Shown here: piece by piece, positions 5,687-9,732 of the stretch
How positions within the stretch are numbered: the stretch's first letter is position 1
Layout: the number at the start of each line of letters is the position of its first letter
Assembly (NCBI GenBank): GCA_030642185.1
Contig: DAOWOG010000018.1
Location: 1-9,732, forward strand
Reading direction: 5' to 3'
DNA length: 9,732 bases
Origin: Helicobacteraceae bacterium
GTDB lineage: Bacteria > Campylobacterota > Campylobacteria > Campylobacterales > Sulfurimonadaceae
Made by a program: the position numbers and the translations under genes
The notes under the pieces: generated by a model
What the model was told of the DNA's origin: nothing
Databases searched by the model: none
Seen by the model: the letters and a program-made list of their open reading frames with translations, nothing else

Positions 5687-5721
5687 GAACTTAATTCATT
5701 ATTAAAAAGGTGAACTTTATA

Positions 5722-6522
5722 ATGAAAACAACTCTTTTTCTTTTACTGCTTACAGCACCCTTACTGATCTCTTCTGAAGTTTTCAGCGGCTCAGTCATCT
5801 CTCAAAATCAGCTCAAAATATCCAGCAGATATATGGGATACATTCAAGAGGTCAATGTCAATGAGGGTGACAGTGTCGATCGGGGCACCTTGCTTTACTC
5901 AATAGACTCCAAAGAGGTAGATGCCATGAAAGATCAGGTTCTGCTCTCGTTGGATCAGGCCATTCTGACAAAACAGATGTACAAAAACCAATATGACCAA
6001 GTGCAGTTGAATCTACAGCGCCATACAAGACTGTATCAGAAAAATATGGTCGCCAAAGTCGATGTCGAAAACCTTCAACTGCAGGTCAACAATCTCAATG
6101 CTCTTCTTGATATATCGGCCAAACAGATTCGGCAGTTGCACGTTCGTCTTAAAAATGTGGAGCACCAATATACCTACTTGCATATCGTAGCACCGACAGA
6201 TGGCGTTATCATTCAAAAAAACATCAATCAAGGTGATATCTCGATTCCGGGGATGCCTGCGCTTATTATGGCTGATCTGGAGAAGGTCCTGATCGAAGCG
6301 GAGGTTACGGAAGAGATCATTGCCCGAATGTACGTCGGCATGCCGATTGATATTGAGATACCTTCACTGCGTTACAAAGGCAGAGGTAACGTCAAATATA
6401 TCATTCCCTTCTCAAACAGCAGTGCACATCGCTTTAAAATAAAAATTGAGTTTGATCATAAAAAGATGATGGTTTATCCCGGTATGTATGCGAAAATAAC
6501 GCTCGAAGACAGTGTGCGATGA
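5722..6522 (+). CDS. RND efflux periplasmic adaptor subunit (HlyD/AcrA family), short form
   Basis: Adaptors of this family bridge an inner-membrane RND pump and an outer-membrane channel. Residues 1-18 form a signal peptide without a lipobox Cys. The two halves of the biotinyl-lipoyl domain are GYIQEVNVNEGDSVDRGTLL (39-58) and APTDGVIIQKNINQGDISIP (157-176). Between them residues 68-148 form the alpha-helical hairpin. A beta-barrel domain (about 185-262) ends with VYPGMYAKITLED. At 266 residues it is well below AcrA (about 397) and appears to lack the membrane-proximal domain. I prefer ATG 5722 because AAGGTG (5707-5712) lies 9 nt before it. The in-frame GTG at 5710 would add four residues but falls inside that ribosome site. 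The stop overlaps the next gene as ATGA, which indicates translational coupling to the permease. Confidence 0.88.
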   Translation: MKTTLFLLLLTAPLLISSEVFSGSVISQNQLKISSRYMGYIQEVNVNEGDSVDRGTLLYSIDSKEVDAMKDQVLLSLDQAILTKQMYKNQYDQVQLNLQRHTRLYQKNMVAKVDVENLQLQVNNLNALLDISAKQIRQLHVRLKNVEHQYTYLHIVAPTDGVIIQKNINQGDISIPGMPALIMADLEKVLIEAEVTEEIIARMYVGMPIDIEIPSLRYKGRGNVKYIIPFSNSSAHRFKIKIEFDHKKMMVYPGMYAKITLEDSVR

Positions 6523-8066
6523 AAGAGATAAAAACGTCTGATGTTGCCGGTCTATTGGCAAAATCATTTTTACATTCTCCTCTGTCGCTTCCACTTATAT
6601 TTTTGATCCTTCTGCTGGGGTTTTATGCCGTTACCCATATACCGCGTAATGAGAACCCGCCAATGATCGTGAGTGGTGCCACTATCATTTTTCCATTCCC
6701 CGGTGCCAATAAAAAAGAGATCGAAGAGGGAATCATCAAACCTTTTCAAAAAAAGCTTAAAGAGATCACAGGGATTTATCATATTTTAGGCAGCGCTGAA
6801 GAAAATAGCGGTCTTATCACTGTCGTTTTTAATGCAGGAGAGAGTCAGGAGCTTTCCAACATCAAAGTCTATGACAAGATCATCAAAAATCTTGACCTGC
6901 TTCCAAAAAATGCTATAACGCCGATCATTAAAACACTCGATACCGATACCGATATTCCCATTGTCTCTATTGCCTTTTATGCACCTGCCAATCATGTTAA
7001 TATCGTCGATCTGACAGCAAAGGCAAAAAATATTGCCTATGCGTTCAATACACTTGAAGATGTCAGTTCGGCAAAAACCATAGGAGGCAGACTGGAGCAG
7101 TACAATATTTTACTGGACCTGCATAAGCTTTATCAGTATCGTTTATCTGTCGCCCAGATCATCCAGTCTCTAAAAAGCCTCTCTTCGATAACACCCAGCG
7201 ATAAGGTCTATACTCTCGACAACACCATTGTAAAGTTCAAGGTAAAAAAGGGTGTGCTGACTGCATCAGACATCGAAAACACACAACTGAGCAATGTTGA
7301 AGGCCAAAACGTTTATCTCAAAGAGATCGCCACTATCAGCAAAGGAGAGAATATTCAGCTCAGAGAAGAGACCTACCTGAGTATCCCAAATGTTATAGAC
7401 TCTGCACAACAAGTAACCCTCATTGTCTCAAAAGCCAAAGGCAGCAATGGTGTCATCGTGGCTGATCGTGTTCTGGAAAAATTAAAGTCAATGGAGTCCG
7501 AACTGCAACAAAGCGGTATTGCGTATCTGATCACCCGCAATCACGGAGAGAGAGCCAACCATGCGATCAATGAACTGATCTTGCACATCTTTATTACCAT
7601 CGCCGTCATTATGCTGCTTTTAATGGCGACATTGGGAATGAGAGAAGCCATTGTTGTTGCGATCACCATCCCTCTGATCTTGGCCATTACCGTACTTGTG
7701 ACCTATGTCACGGGACAGTCCATTCACCGTGTCACGCTCCTCTCTTATCTGTTAAGTCTCGGTATTTTAGTCGATGCTGCGATCATTGTCATTGAAAATA
7801 TTCACCGGCATATGAATGAACATGGTGCAAAAGACAAATCATTGGGGCAGATCTGTATTGAAGCCACGGACGAGATAGGAAAACCGACAAACGTTGCTAC
7901 CTTTGCCATCATCATCACCATCGTTCCCATTTTGGTTATCACACAGCTTTCGGGTGAATTTACAAAAGCCATACCGTACAATGTAAGTACTGCGATGATC
8001 GCATCTCTGTTTGTGGCATATATGTTCACCCCTTATCTAGCCAATAAACTCTTGAAAAAGCACTAA
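6519..8066 (+). CDS. RND efflux permease, N-terminal half (TM1-TM6)
   Basis: The 515-residue product corresponds to the first half of an AcrB-type proton-driven pump. TM1 lies at about 20-40, followed by the PRNENPPMIVSGATIIFPFPGA segment equivalent to the start of the porter domain. The large periplasmic part runs to about 345, and then come TM2-TM6 (EL352 to the end at ANKLLKKH). The TM4 signature reads GILVDAAIIVIEN: D419 matches AcrB D407 and A420 replaces D408. The same VDAA form is found in metal pumps such as CusA. Other family landmarks are PLILAITVLVTYVTGQS and the GKPTNVATF cytoplasmic loop. The protein ends exactly where full-length pumps have the linker between TM6 and TM7. It must pair with the next gene's product to form a complete pump. 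The gene starts within the adaptor stop codon. Confidence 0.9.
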   Translation: MKEIKTSDVAGLLAKSFLHSPLSLPLIFLILLLGFYAVTHIPRNENPPMIVSGATIIFPFPGANKKEIEEGIIKPFQKKLKEITGIYHILGSAEENSGLITVVFNAGESQELSNIKVYDKIIKNLDLLPKNAITPIIKTLDTDTDIPIVSIAFYAPANHVNIVDLTAKAKNIAYAFNTLEDVSSAKTIGGRLEQYNILLDLHKLYQYRLSVAQIIQSLKSLSSITPSDKVYTLDNTIVKFKVKKGVLTASDIENTQLSNVEGQNVYLKEIATISKGENIQLREETYLSIPNVIDSAQQVTLIVSKAKGSNGVIVADRVLEKLKSMESELQQSGIAYLITRNHGERANHAINELILHIFITIAVIMLLLMATLGMREAIVVAITIPLILAITVLVTYVTGQSIHRVTLLSYLLSLGILVDAAIIVIENIHRHMNEHGAKDKSLGQICIEATDEIGKPTNVATFAIIITIVPILVITQLSGEFTKAIPYNVSTAMIASLFVAYMFTPYLANKLLKKH

Positions 8067-8070
8067 TATT

Positions 8071-9729
8071 ATGAAACGCATAGAACATTTTATCTTCTGG
8101 TTACTGCACAAATCAAGCCTGCAAAAGGCCCTTGTACTTTTGACACTCTTTGCCTTTTTGGGCTCCATTTTAATGGTAGTGTTTGGCTTGGTAAAAGTCA
8201 AAATGCTGCCGTTTAAAGATTCAAATACCTTTACCGTTTATGTTAAAACAGCACCAAACAGTGCTTTGAAGAAAACACAGGCCCTGAGCCAATGTGTGAT
8301 CGATACGCTCAGCCAAAGTCAGGAAGTCATAAACATGGAGCTTTTTTTAGGGCTCCCCTCGCCTATTGATCTGGCGGGTATGGCAAAAAATCTGGCATTG
8401 AACACGGGGGAAAATTTTGCCCATATCGTTGTCAATATCAAGCCGATAGATGAGAGAGACATCTCCTCTTATCAACTGGCCTCTTTACTCAGAAGCGACA
8501 TAAAAAAATGTACCAGAGAAGAGAGTGAGACGATCAATATCGTCGAGCCTCCTGTGGGACCGCCGATCGTCGGTGCGGTTGTCGCTGAGATCTATGGTGA
8601 TGATACCGACAAAATATTTGATCTCGCCCTCAATGTCAAAAAGGTATTTAAAAGCATTGACGGACTCGTTGATGCAACGATCTTTACAAACAGACCCTAC
8701 GATATGTTTGAACTTTCCATTGATAAGGAGAAGATGGCAGCGTTCGGACTGACTTATCAACAGATCAACGAGATTATGTATGCCTCTTTTTCAGGATTAG
8801 TCGCGGGCACCATCAATCAAGAAAACATTCTGGCGCAGACAGCACTTTACATTCGGGTCAATGAAACGCATCGAAGCATTAAGAACTACTCATCTTCTGA
8901 ACTAAAAACGATGCTGAGGCAGTTGAGCCTGATAAACACGCAAGGTCTGCCGGTGGCGCTTTCAGAACTCGTCACCTTAACTCCTGTGAGAGAGAGTGCG
9001 AGTGTCACCTATAAAGATCTGCGTAAAATGATCAGTGTCACCGCAGAAGCCGATCTCGTCTCACAGATCTATCCCCTCTTGACATTGCGTGATGCATTAA
9101 AAGAGGAATTCTCAGGTAAATATGAGGTTATAAACAGTGATAAATTAAATTTAAAGTTGATCGATAAACAGACAAAAGAGGTTTACAGCATAGAATTTGA
9201 CGGTGAACTGCAATTGACCTTTGATGTCTTCTCGGAACTCGGCGTCGCGCTGATACTGGCCCTTGTTTTCATTTTAATACTGATTACACTCTATTATAAA
9301 AACATTAAACTCGGTGCCATCGTACTCTCAAGCAGTATGCTCTCTCTCGTCGGCATTATCGTCGGTCACTATCTTGTAAGCTTTTTTACAGAGATCACAT
9401 TTTTCTTTACCATCACCTCGTTTGTAGGCTATATTGTACTTATCGGTATCAGTTCAAGAAACTCTCTGCTTCTGATCGACTTTTCCAAACAGCTGCTGCG
9501 AACAAAAGAGATGAACAAGACAAGAGCGATTGCCATTGCAACGGCAACGCGAACCAAGCCCATTTTATTAACGGCTTCGGCAATTATGCTCGGCAATACG
9601 CTGCTGGCGACCGACCCCGTCTTTGGAGGATTGGGAGTTGCCCTGATCTTTGGGACGGTGAGCGCCGTGCTTGGTTCACTGCTGATTGTTCCCATCTTTT
9701 TAAACAAAGTCGGATATACTGAGAATTAA
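8071..9729 (+). CDS. RND efflux permease, C-terminal half (TM7-TM12)
   Basis: The 552-residue product matches the second half of an AcrB-type pump. TM7 lies at about 19-41, then VKMLPFKDSNTFTVYVKTAP begins the second porter repeat. The periplasmic part contains EPPVGPPIVGAVVAEIYGDD, also typical of RND pumps, and runs to about 385, after which TM8-TM12 follow. In TM10 the signature is GISSRNSLLLIDF: R463 stands where AcrB has K940. The ATG is 4 nt after the previous stop, in a different frame, with only a weak GAAAAAG (8054-8060) before it, so translation probably depends on ribosomes finishing the first half. The start residues MKRIEHFIFWLLHKS resemble the amphipathic lead-in to TM7 in fused pumps. 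No outer-membrane channel gene follows before the window ends 3 nt later. Confidence 0.9.
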   Translation: MKRIEHFIFWLLHKSSLQKALVLLTLFAFLGSILMVVFGLVKVKMLPFKDSNTFTVYVKTAPNSALKKTQALSQCVIDTLSQSQEVINMELFLGLPSPIDLAGMAKNLALNTGENFAHIVVNIKPIDERDISSYQLASLLRSDIKKCTREESETINIVEPPVGPPIVGAVVAEIYGDDTDKIFDLALNVKKVFKSIDGLVDATIFTNRPYDMFELSIDKEKMAAFGLTYQQINEIMYASFSGLVAGTINQENILAQTALYIRVNETHRSIKNYSSSELKTMLRQLSLINTQGLPVALSELVTLTPVRESASVTYKDLRKMISVTAEADLVSQIYPLLTLRDALKEEFSGKYEVINSDKLNLKLIDKQTKEVYSIEFDGELQLTFDVFSELGVALILALVFILILITLYYKNIKLGAIVLSSSMLSLVGIIVGHYLVSFFTEITFFFTITSFVGYIVLIGISSRNSLLLIDFSKQLLRTKEMNKTRAIAIATATRTKPILLTASAIMLGNTLLATDPVFGGLGVALIFGTVSAVLGSLLIVPIFLNKVGYTEN

Positions 9730-9732
9730 GAG

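Noticed and set aside
8050..8075. RND break as a simple frameshift or sequencing error.
   Set aside because: The two frames overlap only over a short stretch, the break is exactly at the inter-half linker, and the second half has its own ATG. Not fully excluded, so a read check is suggested in the findings.

Overview
The window reads as a chromosomal stretch of a Campylobacterota-type bacterium (Sulfurimonas/Sulfurovum-like). This is an inference from moderately AT-rich sequence, dense short-spaced operons, Lys/Ile-rich proteins and the look of the lipoprotein, PldA and RND proteins. No rRNA or other marker gene is present to prove it. It is a Gram-negative envelope region: almost every gene encodes a membrane, periplasmic, outer-membrane or lipid-acting protein. 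I see no tRNA, rRNA, CRISPR array or transposase.

Layout. (1) Positions 1-1327 on the + strand hold the 3' part of a YjdF-like (DUF2238) membrane protein, followed 4 nt later by an AI-2E/PerM-family membrane protein. (2) Positions 1371-2474 hold a PlsC-type acyltransferase gene bracketed by two 43-bp direct repeats (39/43 identical). The second repeat stands before a short TTG-started frame resembling the exported N-terminus of a TolC-family protein. Each repeat ends 43-44 nt before the following start codon, so it looks like a duplicated promoter/leader. (3) Positions 2475-2617 are non-coding and carry three consecutive inverted repeats ahead of a small lipoprotein of unknown function. (4) Positions 3034-4989 hold an outer-membrane phospholipase A1 (PldA) with an N-terminal Sel1/TPR-like extension, followed by an HCxxGKDRTG phosphatase. 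The signal peptide of PldA lies in a different frame from the mature protein, an apparent +1 frameshift. (5) Positions 5005-9729 hold a divergent pair: a TetR regulator on the - strand and, on the + strand, a short periplasmic adaptor followed by an RND permease encoded as two half-length genes. Two inverted repeats lie between regulator and pump.

How the genes may work together. PlsC builds phospholipids and PldA degrades misplaced ones in the outer membrane. The phosphatase belongs to a type with known members acting on phosphotyrosine or phosphoinositides, so this half of the window has a lipid-turnover flavour, though co-function is only inferred. The TetR/adaptor/RND block is a self-contained, probably ligand-induced efflux system with no outer-membrane channel gene inside the window.

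The most unusual points are the RND permease split at its pseudo-twofold midpoint with altered proton-relay residues, the frameshifted Sel1-PldA, its pairing with the phosphatase, and the repeat pair around plsC. I did not find anything I can defend as an entirely new defence or mobile system.
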